From Flexifilum sp034434595 (GTDB lineage: Bacteria; Chloroflexota; Anaerolineae; Aggregatilineales; Phototrophicaceae): a DNA stretch of 64,000 nt. Of the stretch, positions 16,736 to 26,089 are shown piece after piece. Positions within the stretch are counted from its first letter, which is position 1; every line of letters begins with the position of its first letter. A program made the translations under genes and the position numbers. Location: positions 62,001 to 126,000 of the forward strand of contig DAOTZD010000016.1 in NCBI GenBank assembly GCA_034434595.1, given 5' to 3'. The notes below the pieces were generated by a model, which saw only the letters and a program-made list of their open reading frames with translations, was not told where the DNA came from and searched no databases.

Positions 16736-18562
16736 TCAATTAGGCGACGGTTCATCGAGCAGATATTCTTCCATGTATTCGCTGACCATTCGCATCCATT
16801 TGATGCTGTTTTCGCGTCGTGTTGCCCCGTGACCTTCCTGCTCATCAACGTAATAGCGCACATCGCCGCCGTTCGCCTTGATGCGTTCGACCATCTGATC
16901 ACTTTCGGCTTTGACTACCCGCGGATCTTTTGCGCCTTGAATAACGAGCAGCGGCACACGAATGTTATCGACGTGTGTGATAGGCGAACGTTCAATCAAG
17001 AAATCGCGGTCAGCTTCATGATCGCCAACCCATCCCGCCATCATGCTGCGCCACGATGGCGGGACGCTCTGCACGAACGTGATCAAGTTGGAGGGTCCGA
17101 CCAAATCGACACCCAATGCCCAATATTCAGGCAGACGGGTGAGCGCGCTCAAGGTGGCGAACCCGCCGAAGCTCCCGCCATACACGGCGATGCGATTCGT
17201 ATCTACCCAATCGAGCGAACGTAAATATTTGGCCGCGTGTTCAATGTCTTTGAGTTCCGCGCCGCCCCAATCACGATAGATCAAGCTCTGGTAGGTTTTG
17301 CCGTACCCTGTTGATCCGCGAATGTTGGGGGCGAGAATGCCGAATCCCTTGCTCAGCAAATACTGGTACAACCCGTTATACATATAGCGTGGGCGTTCTT
17401 GCGCGTCCGGTCCACCGTGAATCGAAAGCACGACAGGGACTTGCCCGGTCACATGCTTTGGGCGATACAGCCACGCCGGGATCATGCGACCATCAAACGT
17501 GGGGAACTCGATCAATTCCGGTTCAACCATATCCGCAGGATCAACGCCACCGATCATGCTTTGACCGAGCGCATACATTTCGCCAGTCGCAAGGTCAATC
17601 TCCCACAAGTTGGCGGCTTCGGTTGGCTGCGCGAGAATCATCGCTGCGCGTTTGCCATCTGGCGATACCGCGAGATTATCAATTTGACCGAGTGGGACAG
17701 CAGGCAGTGTGAGCGCCGCGCCCGTCTTGAGATTCTTCCCATACAGCTTGGATGCGCCGCCTTCGTTGACCACCCACACAAGGATGCTTCCGTCTTTCGA
17801 TGCGGACAGGGTTTCAATGTCGTAGTTCGGTGTTTCGACGTACTTCCATGTGCGATCCGCTAGGGTGTAGTACGCTAAACCATTGAAGTCGCGTCCTTCG
17901 TTGGCGAGCATGTAGAAACCCGCGCCATCCGGTGACCACATGGCTGGCAAATACAGGTTGTGTCCTTCGTGTGGTGTGCAGTGAATCAGTTCGTTCGTTT
18001 GGCGATCCAGCACATACACATCGGAATTCAAATTGCTGGTGTATTTCATGGCAATGATATATCGATCATCGCGCGAGAAATCACCCGGAACCCATAACCC
18101 GCCGCCCGATGGAAAGGGATATTCTTTTTCACCCGTAGTCATGTGATACAGCACAACTTCGACGTTGCGTTCATCACGGGCATTGGCTGCATAGCTCAAA
18201 ATCGATCCATCGTGCGAGAAGCCCCCAAGATAATGCTGTGCGTCCATCTTCTGGGTGATTGGCGAACCCCAACCGCCCAAGGGGCTGATGGTGTACAACT
18301 GATGGAATTCGTCACCGTTTTGATCCGCCTGAAAGACGAGCATGTTTCCGTCACGCGACCAAATCGCCGCGCGAACGGTGTTATCGGTATAGCTGGTTAG
18401 TTGGCGCGGGTATCCCCCGCCGGACGGCACAAGCCATAGGTTGAATTGTCCGGTTGCATTGTTGATGTGAGCGATCTGTTTGCCATCAGGGGAATAGTCG
18501 ATGCTGCCCGTATAGATGCGGGTAGCCGTGAACTGCTCGAAACGATACTTGCCCTTCGCCAT
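16736..18562 (-). CDS. S9-family serine peptidase (prolyl oligopeptidase / acylaminoacyl-peptidase type)
   Basis: A 608-residue peptidase with no signal peptide, so probably cytoplasmic. Residues 1-340 are a beta-propeller with repeated SPDG and SxDG motifs (WSPDGAGF, AVSPDGKR). The C-terminal alpha/beta-hydrolase domain begins near 350 and carries the oxyanion HGGP and the triad Ser464 (GGSFGGF), Asp546 (GAKDPRVV) and His578 (EQEGHGA). Such enzymes cleave short peptides, releasing dipeptides or acylated residues. Monocistronic or followed by the small helical gene. Confidence 0.92.
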   Translation of the reverse strand: MAKGKYRFEQFTATRIYTGSIDYSPDGKQIAHINNATGQFNLWLVPSGGGYPRQLTSYTDNTVRAAIWSRDGNMLVFQADQNGDEFHQLYTISPLGGWGSPITQKMDAQHYLGGFSHDGSILSYAANARDERNVEVVLYHMTTGEKEYPFPSGGGLWVPGDFSRDDRYIIAMKYTSNLNSDVYVLDRQTNELIHCTPHEGHNLYLPAMWSPDGAGFYMLANEGRDFNGLAYYTLADRTWKYVETPNYDIETLSASKDGSILVWVVNEGGASKLYGKNLKTGAALTLPAVPLGQIDNLAVSPDGKRAAMILAQPTEAANLWEIDLATGEMYALGQSMIGGVDPADMVEPELIEFPTFDGRMIPAWLYRPKHVTGQVPVVLSIHGGPDAQERPRYMYNGLYQYLLSKGFGILAPNIRGSTGYGKTYQSLIYRDWGGAELKDIEHAAKYLRSLDWVDTNRIAVYGGSFGGFATLSALTRLPEYWALGVDLVGPSNLITFVQSVPPSWRSMMAGWVGDHEADRDFLIERSPITHVDNIRVPLLVIQGAKDPRVVKAESDQMVERIKANGGDVRYYVDEQEGHGATRRENSIKWMRMVSEYMEEYLLDEPSPN

Positions 18563-18688
18563 CGGTCACGTTCCTTTTCAAATAGGATGTACATTCTACT
18601 GTACGGAAATATCTGCCGATCTGTTCAATCTATTTGCACCTTTTAACAAAGTTCAAATGCTGTGGATATAAATGTCGGCATCTGCCGC

Positions 18689-20485
18689 TTATCCCGGCGG
18701 CATCTCATCTATGAACCAAGCCTGATTATCTGCCGCCTGCAATTCGATCACTTGCCGATCCGGGAACATCGCCAGAAGCTGCTCTCGCACGGTATCGCTC
18801 GTCGCGCCAAGATAGTTGTGCGCGACCACAATCTCGCTGTCCAAGTACGGACTCGTCACAGCCATCAGCGTACCGAACGCGCGCCAGCGCACGCTGTCCC
18901 CGTTGACGATCACCAGCACTGGGCGGTCCCCATCGCGCCGCGCTTCCACCGCATTGATCAAGTCGTGATGAATGTTGTTGAATCGATACAGCGCCGTGAT
19001 ACGCGGCGTACTGTAAGCGTATAAGCTCCATGTCAGCGCCACTGCCAGCACCCCATACACCACTTCGCGCCCGATTCGACGTGCCAGCCACGCCAGCGGA
19101 ACCGCACTCAAGATTGCTGCCGCCGTTAGTGCCTCATAGTAGTAGCGTGTACTGTACCGCTGCGACCCGATCCAGTATGCCAACTGCGTCCCCACCAGTG
19201 TCAGCATCACTGCGACCAGCAGCCATCCCCATGAGCGTGTTTGATCGCGCCACAGTAGAATCGGCAGCATCACCCACCCGATGGCGATTACCAGAAACAG
19301 CCACGCGAACAGTGGATCGCGTGTCAAAAAACCGTTTCCAATTGCAAAGGGTAAGGCGAACCATGCCACCAGCGCCGCCGCCCATACGATCACCAGCAGC
19401 GCCCGCCAGCGAAAAATGACAACCAGTGCGAACGGGAAAAAAACAAAGCTCAAGCCGACAATTGGGAAGAAATTTGCTTCCGTCTGCAAGTGACTTTGAA
19501 TCGCAGGCGTGATGCGTCCTGCCGCGAAACCGAACAAATCCGCCGCTGTCAGCGACATATCGAAGCGCATATGCCGAACGCCTTTTTCCAGCGTGTGACC
19601 GCTTCGTCCGCAGCACGCGCCAAACCCTACGCGATCATAAGACCAGACGAGCGTGTACAGGTTGAATGACGGATTACCCGTCGCGGCTTGGTTATAGATT
19701 GGAATTGGGATCGCCAAGATCAGCGCGATCATAGTAAGCGCGATCAGCGGCTTGAGCGTGTCCCACATGCGGCGCGCATCGACAATCCCCACGCGGATTA
19801 AGCGGATCACACTCCGCATAACGAACGGTGCGGCAATAGCCGCTCCCGTTAGCGGGCGATTGAGAATAAGCAGACCGAGTGCCAGTCCTGCGATTACGCT
19901 CCATCGTACCCAATCGGGATACTTGCCGAATCGCCGTTTCCTACCTGACACTTTTTCTATTCGCCAGTAGGCATAGATGAACAACGTCGCCGCGAACAAC
20001 GCGGTTGTATGCCCCATCAAGCTCGCGTTGAGCAGCAGCGCCGCAGGGGAGAAAGCTGTCAGCGCGGCGGCGATTAAGCCTGTGTCTTCATCAAAGATTT
20101 CTCGCCCCAAGCGATATGCAAGTGCAACCGTCATCGCACCAAAGAACGCATTAATCACCCACGCTTGCCCCATCGATTCTCCAACAGCAAGATGCAGGGG
20201 CCAGCCAATTGTATATTTTCCGAAGCGCATTCCTGTCGGGGCGTAATCGACCACGAATGGCTGCCAGAAAGCCCGTCGTGGTTCTGGTGTAGAGATTACG
20301 AGATCGCCGCGCGCCAGCGTGCGTGCTTGAAACAAATATGCGACTTCGTCTTCCAAGTGCGGCAGACGCTCAAAGACTGTGCGACTGATCAACGCGCTCA
20401 TGAAGAAACTGAACAGGACTAGCGCGAGTACGATCCATTTCGCCGCTAGAAAGGGTCTGGGGTGAGGATGATTTTGTGTGGTCAT
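18689..20485 (-). CDS. GT39/ArnT-type membrane glycosyltransferase-like protein
   Basis: About 598 residues with about 11-12 membrane segments. The first loop carries the acidic motif HLEDEVAYLFQ, the Asp/Glu position used by GT-C enzymes that take lipid-linked sugar donors, such as protein O-mannosyltransferase and ArnT. A soluble C-terminal domain follows the last segment. The reading frame stays open upstream to 20866, but it would then overlap rplI's own region on the other strand; the ATG at 20485 starts just before the first membrane segment and is the better choice. A second such protein is at 27118. The acceptor and donor are unknown. Confidence 0.75.
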   Translation of the reverse strand: MTTQNHPHPRPFLAAKWIVLALVLFSFFMSALISRTVFERLPHLEDEVAYLFQARTLARGDLVISTPEPRRAFWQPFVVDYAPTGMRFGKYTIGWPLHLAVGESMGQAWVINAFFGAMTVALAYRLGREIFDEDTGLIAAALTAFSPAALLLNASLMGHTTALFAATLFIYAYWRIEKVSGRKRRFGKYPDWVRWSVIAGLALGLLILNRPLTGAAIAAPFVMRSVIRLIRVGIVDARRMWDTLKPLIALTMIALILAIPIPIYNQAATGNPSFNLYTLVWSYDRVGFGACCGRSGHTLEKGVRHMRFDMSLTAADLFGFAAGRITPAIQSHLQTEANFFPIVGLSFVFFPFALVVIFRWRALLVIVWAAALVAWFALPFAIGNGFLTRDPLFAWLFLVIAIGWVMLPILLWRDQTRSWGWLLVAVMLTLVGTQLAYWIGSQRYSTRYYYEALTAAAILSAVPLAWLARRIGREVVYGVLAVALTWSLYAYSTPRITALYRFNNIHHDLINAVEARRDGDRPVLVIVNGDSVRWRAFGTLMAVTSPYLDSEIVVAHNYLGATSDTVREQLLAMFPDRQVIELQAADNQAWFIDEMPPG

Positions 20486-20693
20486 ATCCGTGATTATACC
20501 GAAGGTTACGTGCCTATCTGAAGGATGTATCTGATAGATATTGGCAGCTTGATTGTAAGGACTTGCGGAACATTTTTCGTCTGTACCGCACTCGAAATCT
20601 GCCCTCTCCCGAACTCCATCTGGAATTTGGCTCACGTGATAAGTATAATCACGCCCAATTTGTCGAACAGAAACGCGATTAGGACTGTGGATC

Positions 20694-21260
20694 ATGAAAG
20701 TTATCCTTCTTTCGGACGTGTACAAACACGGAGTCGCGGGCGAAGTAGTGGATGTCTCGGATGGGTTTGCCCGCAACTGGCTTATTCCGAAGAAGTTGGC
20801 AGTCAAGGCGACGGCGCAAGAACTCGCAAAAGCCGAAGAACTTCGTTCACAAGCAGAAGCGCGCAAAGCCGCGCTCGAAGGTCGCCTGAACGATCTCGCC
20901 CGTCAAATCGACGGTGTGGAATTATTCTTTGGTCGCCGCGCATCCCCAACGGGCAAGCTGTTCGGTTCGGTGACAACGGCGGAAATTGCCGAAGAACTCA
21001 ACAAGAAGACCGGCATCGACATCAATCGCCGCCGCATCAGCCAGCTTCAACTGCGCGAAATCGGCACGCACAGCGTCCCTGTGCGCTTGGGCAACGAAAT
21101 TTCACCCCAACTGAAGATCACCATTGTGCGCGAAGAAGAATTCGCCAGCTATGTGGCACAGCGTGCTGAAGCCGCCGCCGCAACTGCTGCGCCTGCCGAA
21201 GTCGTTGAAGCACAGCCCGAAGCCGCCGATGTGGGCACTGCCGAATCGTCTGGCGAATAA
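20694..21260 (+). CDS. rplI: Ribosomal protein bL9 with acidic-Ala tail
   Basis: The N-terminal domain is typical L9 (MKVILLSDVYKHGVAG through GFARNWLIPKKLAV), a long helix follows, and the C-terminal domain shows LFGSVTTAEIAEEL and GRRASPTGK. It binds 23S rRNA at the base of the L1 stalk. It is 188 residues, about 40 more than usual, because of an Ala/Glu/Pro-rich tail after residue about 150 (EAAAATAAPAEVVEAQPEAA). A TATAAT at 20644-20649 may be its -10. It is separate from the usual rpsF-ssb-rpsR neighbours. Confidence 0.95.
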   Translation: MKVILLSDVYKHGVAGEVVDVSDGFARNWLIPKKLAVKATAQELAKAEELRSQAEARKAALEGRLNDLARQIDGVELFFGRRASPTGKLFGSVTTAEIAEELNKKTGIDINRRRISQLQLREIGTHSVPVRLGNEISPQLKITIVREEEFASYVAQRAEAAAATAAPAEVVEAQPEAADVGTAESSGE

Positions 21261-21280
21261 GTTCCACGTATACCCCACAC

Positions 21281-21334
21281 TTTACCTCCGGCTGGTGGAC
21301 GTTCCTCTTACGCAAACGTGCCAGCCGGGGTAAA
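21281..21334 (+). terminator. Long hairpin after rplI
   Basis: TTTACC(T)CCGGCTGG pairs with CCAGCCGGGGTAAA, with a smaller inner stem (ACGTT / AACGT). It lies between rplI and the RodZ-like gene. There is no clear T run, so it may be a terminator or an mRNA-stabilising structure. Confidence 0.45.
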
Positions 21335-21410
21335 CTTTCAACCCTGTTGGATATTCCGCTTTTTCGCACACCATGACGCGCGGGTCGCGCCGTAGGGATT
21401 GCTCAGACGC

Positions 21411-22700
21411 ATGGATGCACAGGCGCTCGGTCGCTATTTGCGCCAAAGCCGTGAAGCCAAAGAATTGACGCTGGAAGATGCTGAACAGGCACTTCGGATT
21501 CGCCGCCGGATTCTCGAATCATTTGAACTCGGTGAGTTCCAAATTGCCGATTTATCGCCAGTGCAGCTTAACGGATTCATTCGGAACTATGCGCGGTTTC
21601 TTGGCTTAGACGAAAACTTGATCGTCCAATATTACGAGTCATCGCTGTTTGAGTCGGCGGATCGCCAGCGCCGCCGCGCTCGCCGTGCCACCAAGCGAAA
21701 CAAACGCGATTCTCAGAACGGCAGCGGCGTTCCCATCGCACAGGCGCGCATCACAGATACGCAGCCGAAAATGCCACCGCCGTTAATTGTCACGCGCACC
21801 AGCAGTTTGGGCGGGGTCTACGATTCGCCGCGTCGTGGAATAGGGCTGTTAGGCTGGCTGCTGCGAGTATTGATCGCGGGTGCGTCGCTTGCCGTCATCG
21901 TATTCGTAGTATCGCAGCTGCTGACCAACCCGACGGTATTCCTGCCCGATACCGATCTCCAACAACGTGATATTCTCGCAGAACTGCCGCCAACTTCAAC
22001 AATAACGCCGTTTCCTACTCGCACACCCATTCCCGCAACGCCGATCCCTGAAGGTTTGCAGCAGTTGTATACAGGGCAGGGGTTGTTGGTCACGATTCAG
22101 TTTCGCCAGCGCAGTTGGGTACGCTTAGTCGCAGACAGCACCGAACGCTTTGTCGGTGTCGCTGCGCCGGGTATGATCCTTGAGTATCCCGCTCAGCAAG
22201 AGATTTTTTTGACTGCCAGCAACGCCGAAGCGTTGGAGATCGTGTTCAACGGCGAATTTCAACCTACCTTCGGAGATCGCGGTCAGCGCGTGGATTTAAC
22301 CTTCACTTCAGCAGGGGTCGATATCGTCACGGGACCCGGCTTTGAACCTACAGCCGAGATGAGCGATACCCCGCTGCCTTCCCCGACGGATCCCGCCGGG
22401 GCATTGATCGCCGCGCTTACGCCGACAGACACGCCGGGACCATCGCCTACACCAAGCGATACGCCGACGATAACGCTTACTCCGAGCGATACCCCGCCCG
22501 CGACGGATACGCCGACCATCACCAACACACCGACGATAACGCTCACGCCAAGCGCAACGCTCACCGTGACGCGCACGCCGACCAATACTTCTGTTCCGAC
22601 GAACACGTCCGCGCCAACCAATACCCCTATCCCTTCAGCCACGGCAATTTTGCCGCCGCGCGTCACAGCCACAGGGCAGCCGCCGCCAAAGGGACGTTAA
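21411..22700 (+). CDS. RodZ-like HTH membrane protein with Thr/Pro-rich tail
   Basis: About 429 residues. An N-terminal helix-turn-helix domain (LGRYLRQSREAKELTLEDAE) matches RodZ, which links MreB to the elongasome. After a basic stretch there is one membrane segment (about 145-170), then an extracellular beta domain (about 220-310) like the RodZ C-terminal DUF4115. The last 95 residues are a low-complexity run of Thr/Pro/Ser with Thr-Pro repeats (TPSDTPTITLTP), a Chloroflexota surface-protein style that is unusual on RodZ. ATG 21411 is preferred; TTG 21399 is too close to its only possible ribosome site. Confidence 0.8.
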   Translation: MDAQALGRYLRQSREAKELTLEDAEQALRIRRRILESFELGEFQIADLSPVQLNGFIRNYARFLGLDENLIVQYYESSLFESADRQRRRARRATKRNKRDSQNGSGVPIAQARITDTQPKMPPPLIVTRTSSLGGVYDSPRRGIGLLGWLLRVLIAGASLAVIVFVVSQLLTNPTVFLPDTDLQQRDILAELPPTSTITPFPTRTPIPATPIPEGLQQLYTGQGLLVTIQFRQRSWVRLVADSTERFVGVAAPGMILEYPAQQEIFLTASNAEALEIVFNGEFQPTFGDRGQRVDLTFTSAGVDIVTGPGFEPTAEMSDTPLPSPTDPAGALIAALTPTDTPGPSPTPSDTPTITLTPSDTPPATDTPTITNTPTITLTPSATLTVTRTPTNTSVPTNTSAPTNTPIPSATAILPPRVTATGQPPPKGR

Positions 22701-22740
22701 TGACGTGGACGAAATTCGTTTCGCTCGGCGTATTGGCTGC

Positions 22741-23514
22741 TTATCTGCTCAAGCGTGTTGATGGGTTGATGAATAAGAAATAGATCGCCAACACGGCGCT
22801 GTAGATCACGACGATGGTATAGATGATATGCCCGACCACATACTGCGGCGGGATTTCCGTGCTAAAGCGGGTGATGAACGGTAGGATCAAGACTAGGTCA
22901 TATGCCAGAAAACCTATCAACTGACCGGAAGAATTGCCCCAACTAGGACGCAGCAGCGCATATGCGAAATAGGCCGCCGCCCCTAGAAACATCCAACCGT
23001 ACATGACTGAGCCTTCTGGCGTGACGATCCATGGTAAAACGTCGGGCATTTTCAGCGCCAAGCCGCCCCCCACAATGAGCAGCGCAATGATGAACACGAT
23101 GAACGAATAGCGCACCAAGCGCGGCTGGGGGCGCGTGTCACGGATTGTGATGCCGCGCGTGTGAAGAAATATCGCCAAACCAACCACTGCGCCCGCAATG
23201 CACAGTCCTGCAAAAACCATAAGGCGGGTGCTACCGTTCGCAATTTGCAAAGAGAAGATCGACAGCGGCGCTAAAATCGTGAGATAATCTAAACCAATTC
23301 CGGCAAGCGCGCCTTCTTCTGCCGTGAAAATGCACCACAGTGTCGAAGCCGCGGCGGCGGCAAAAATCGACCCGATGAAGATGAATGATAGGATGCTGGT
23401 GTTGGGCAGTATCCATGCGCGGGTGATAACTTCCACCCGCAGTGCGAACCCAACCGCGAATAAAGCTTGAACAACGGCGACCAAAATCAAGAATATACGG
23501 AAATAACGGTTCAT
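22741..23514 (-). CDS. Polytopic membrane protein of unknown function
   Basis: 257 residues with about eight hydrophobic helices and short loops, almost no soluble part. Helix 1 follows the N-terminus (MNRYFRIFLILVAVVQ). A basic loop (RGITIRDTRPQPRLVR) separates the two halves, about four helices each. I recognise no family motif. It is convergent with the RodZ-like gene, whose stop lies 40 bases away, and its promoter region is shared with the divergent rimO. A membrane location is certain; function is not. Confidence 0.7.
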   Translation of the reverse strand: MNRYFRIFLILVAVVQALFAVGFALRVEVITRAWILPNTSILSFIFIGSIFAAAAASTLWCIFTAEEGALAGIGLDYLTILAPLSIFSLQIANGSTRLMVFAGLCIAGAVVGLAIFLHTRGITIRDTRPQPRLVRYSFIVFIIALLIVGGGLALKMPDVLPWIVTPEGSVMYGWMFLGAAAYFAYALLRPSWGNSSGQLIGFLAYDLVLILPFITRFSTEIPPQYVVGHIIYTIVVIYSAVLAIYFLFINPSTRLSR

Positions 23515-23603
23515 TTTGTACTCTCCTTGATTTAGAGATGCTGTATAGAATCAGTTGTCCCCACTTTTAATTGTATGGTACTGAGAAGGAATGCAAAACG
23601 CCG

Positions 23604-25076
23604 ATGGCAAAAACAGTCGCTACCCGCGCCGCTAAACGCAGCCAAGCACGTCACGATAACTATTTTCTGCTGAGCTTGGGCTGTTCAAAGAACACTGTAG
23701 ACAGCGAAAGCATCGCGCAAGTACTGGAACAGAATGGCTTGCGTGGGGTGGGAGACCCTGACCGCGCCGAAGTCTTAATCGTCAATACCTGCGGCTTTAT
23801 CGACAGTGCCAAGCAGGAATCGATCAACATGCTGCGCGAACTTGTCCATGCTCGCAAAGACGGTCAAATGGTGATTGCCGCTGGATGTTTGTCGCAGCGA
23901 TACGGCGCGGACTTGGTGCAAGAAGTCCCCGGACTCGATGGTGTGATTGGTACCCGCCGCTGGATGGACATTTTTGATCTTGTCACCCGCTTACGCACAC
24001 GCAAACATCCCGAACCCCTCTACCACCTTCCCGATGAAGCCAAAGTCGTTGGCTTGGACGAACGTGGTGTACTGCGCGCCAGTGTACAAGGCGCAAGCGC
24101 CTACCTCAAAATCGCGGACGGATGCCGCCGACCCTGTGCCTTCTGCGCCATCCCGAAAATCAAAGGGACTGCTGTCAGCCGCCCCGTCGAAGCGATTGTC
24201 AGTGAAGCCACGCGCTTGCAAGAAATGGGTGTGAAAGAACTCATCCTCATCGCACAAGATACCACCGATTATGGCTATGACTTGGGCTTGAAGGACGGTC
24301 TAGCGCATTTGCTCGATTCACTGGTGACTGCCGCGCCCGGTATCGACTGGATTCGTGTTATGTACGCCTATCCCGGCTATGTCACGCCCAAAATGATCGA
24401 CACAATGGCGAAACACAAGCAGATTTTGCACTATCTGGATATGCCGCTTCAGCACGGACACCGCGACACGCTGTTACGCATGAAGCGTCCCGCCAAAGTA
24501 GAATGGGTCTATGAAACGCTGCAAAACATGCGCGCCGCCATGCCCGATCTCACCGTACGGACGACCTTCATCGTCGGCTATCCCGGCGAAACCGACGAAG
24601 AATTCGACGGACTTATGAAGTTCGTGCGCGATCTCGAATTTGACCGTGTGGGTGCGTTCAAATACTCCTACGAAATCGGCACACCAAGCGCGACCTTGCC
24701 CAATCAAGTCGCCGATGATGTTAAAGATACCCGCTACAATGCCCTTATGGAACTTCAACAGGGTATCAGCTTAAAGAAAAATCAGGCATTCATTGGCAAG
24801 GTGCTGCCTGTGCTAGTGGAAGGGCATGGCGCAGCCGAAGATCAAGATGGTCAAGAAACCGGCGAATCCTTGAGTTTGGGGCGCAGTTACCGTGATGCGC
24901 CGGAAATTGACGGTTACGTGATTGTCGATGGTGAACTCCCGCCGGGTGAAATCGTCCCGGTGCGAATCACCGGCGCGACCACCTATGACTTGATTGGCAC
25001 TGTTGATACCGCTGCTCCCATCGTCATTCAACCCGGCACAATCTACGGCGCGGGGATGCTTCCCAACCCAGATTAG
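23604..25076 (+). CDS. rimO: Ribosomal protein S12 methylthiotransferase RimO
   Basis: About 490 residues. It adds a methylthio group to Asp of ribosomal protein S12. The N-terminal UPF0004 domain holds one [4Fe-4S] cluster bound by three Cys, in LGCSKNTVDSE, VNTCGFID and AAGCLSQRYG; the Ser-Lys-Asn-x-Val-Asp-Ser-Glu motif is RimO rather than MiaB. The radical-SAM cluster uses CRRPCAFC. The C-terminal TRAM domain begins near residue 400. ATG 23604 is preferred over the in-frame TTG at 23571. The N-terminus has about 15 extra residues. Single gene. Confidence 0.95.
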   Translation: MAKTVATRAAKRSQARHDNYFLLSLGCSKNTVDSESIAQVLEQNGLRGVGDPDRAEVLIVNTCGFIDSAKQESINMLRELVHARKDGQMVIAAGCLSQRYGADLVQEVPGLDGVIGTRRWMDIFDLVTRLRTRKHPEPLYHLPDEAKVVGLDERGVLRASVQGASAYLKIADGCRRPCAFCAIPKIKGTAVSRPVEAIVSEATRLQEMGVKELILIAQDTTDYGYDLGLKDGLAHLLDSLVTAAPGIDWIRVMYAYPGYVTPKMIDTMAKHKQILHYLDMPLQHGHRDTLLRMKRPAKVEWVYETLQNMRAAMPDLTVRTTFIVGYPGETDEEFDGLMKFVRDLEFDRVGAFKYSYEIGTPSATLPNQVADDVKDTRYNALMELQQGISLKKNQAFIGKVLPVLVEGHGAAEDQDGQETGESLSLGRSYRDAPEIDGYVIVDGELPPGEIVPVRITGATTYDLIGTVDTAAPIVIQPGTIYGAGMLPNPD

Positions 25077-25177
25077 GAAAAAATTCGTAAACAATTCACA
25101 CGCTGCTCATACGTTGTAATGTTTCGTGAAGTACAATTGCCCTTAACATTTGTAATGTATCGAGCAGGTGTGAGATC

Positions 25178-25594
25178 ATGCCCTATCATCTATCTTGGAT
25201 AAAGCCGGGACAACTTGCTTTCGAGCGACTCTACGGCGTGGTGACCATCGAAGAAATGCAGGAGATGCAAAGCAAGTTTCTCGCGTGGAGCAAAGAAGTC
25301 AATCGCCCAGTGCATATGATTGTTGATTTTACGCAGGTTGAAAGTTTCCCCAAAAATATTGTACAAATCCGCAGCGCGTTGATCACCGATATCGACCCAA
25401 GCATTCAAGGATGGGTTGTCTTGGTGACAAATAACGTCTTGCTGCGCTTTGTGTCTAATCTTGTCACCCAACATTTCATGCGCGATGGACGGATACGTTC
25501 AGTCGAATCATTCGCGGATGCTGTTGCCTATTTAAAGCAGGCAGACCCTGAACTATCTAAACTCGATATGGATCTAATCGCGCCCGCACTTTAA
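25178..25594 (+). CDS. STAS/SpoIIAA-like small protein, copy 1
   Basis: 138 residues that I place, by pattern only, near the STAS/SEC14-like SpoIIAA fold: a beta strand and turn at the start (YHLSWIKPGQLAFERLYG), a helix (VTIEEMQEMQSKFLAW), then VHMIVDFTQVESFPKN and GWVVLVTNNVLLRFVS alternate strand and helix. There is no membrane segment and no catalytic motif visible. The next gene encodes a paralogue, 47 bases downstream. STAS-like proteins often work as binding partners of kinases or transporters, but no partner gene is adjacent. Confidence 0.55.
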   Translation: MPYHLSWIKPGQLAFERLYGVVTIEEMQEMQSKFLAWSKEVNRPVHMIVDFTQVESFPKNIVQIRSALITDIDPSIQGWVVLVTNNVLLRFVSNLVTQHFMRDGRIRSVESFADAVAYLKQADPELSKLDMDLIAPAL

Positions 25595-25641
25595 CGCCAA
25601 CTGACCAGCGCTCTCTACAGCTTTCACAGGGGGAATCGTCT

Positions 25642-26079
25642 ATGTCTTACGAAGTCCGTTGGGAAGTTCCGAACCGTATCATCTATCAGCGTTTTCACGA
25701 TGTTGTGACTGTTCAGGATGTGCAGAACGCGCAGGCGAAAGTCATCGCGCTCATTGCCGAAAGTGATGGCGTGGTTCACACAATTGTCGATCTGCTCGAA
25801 GTTGTGCGTTACCCCAGAAACTTGATGGAAATCCGTGAAATCTTGAATCGCCGCACCAGAAATGATGCGGGGTGGGTGCTGCTCGTCAATCGGAATCCGC
25901 TGTTGGGGTTTATGTCCAGCGTGGTGACGCGTCTTGCCATTCAGAACTCGCGCTTTCGGGTGTTTGCCACCTTGCAAGAAGCGTTCGACTTTTTAGCCGA
26001 ACAAGACAAACAAGACCAGCACGCCGACCAAGCGAAACAAGAAGAATCAGTGAACCCTGATGTGGAAAATGCATCGTAG
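25642..26079 (+). CDS. STAS/SpoIIAA-like small protein, copy 2
   Basis: 145 residues, paralogous to the preceding gene product. Shared positions include WxxPxxxxxxRxxxVVTxxxVQ at the start, VHTIVDLLEVVRYPRN (copy 1: VHMIVDFTQVESFPKN), GWVLLVNRNPLLGFMS (copy 1: GWVVLVTNNVLLRFVS) and a common helix before the end. This copy has a longer, very acidic Gln/Asp/Glu-rich tail of about 25 residues. GGGGGAA lies upstream of ATG 25642. Its role is unknown. It is convergent with RNase Z, 10 bases away. Confidence 0.55.
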   Translation: MSYEVRWEVPNRIIYQRFHDVVTVQDVQNAQAKVIALIAESDGVVHTIVDLLEVVRYPRNLMEIREILNRRTRNDAGWVLLVNRNPLLGFMSSVVTRLAIQNSRFRVFATLQEAFDFLAEQDKQDQHADQAKQEESVNPDVENAS

Positions 26080-26089
26080 GGGGTAGCGC

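Noticed and set aside
20486..20866. N-terminal extension of the GT39-type gene to 20866
   Set aside because: It lies opposite rplI and its promoter, has no membrane or family features, and the ATG at 20485 directly precedes the first helix.
22283..22672. Minus-strand Val/Gly-rich frame opposite the RodZ-like tail
   Set aside because: The repeat pattern is the complement of the Thr-Pro codons, not a real protein.
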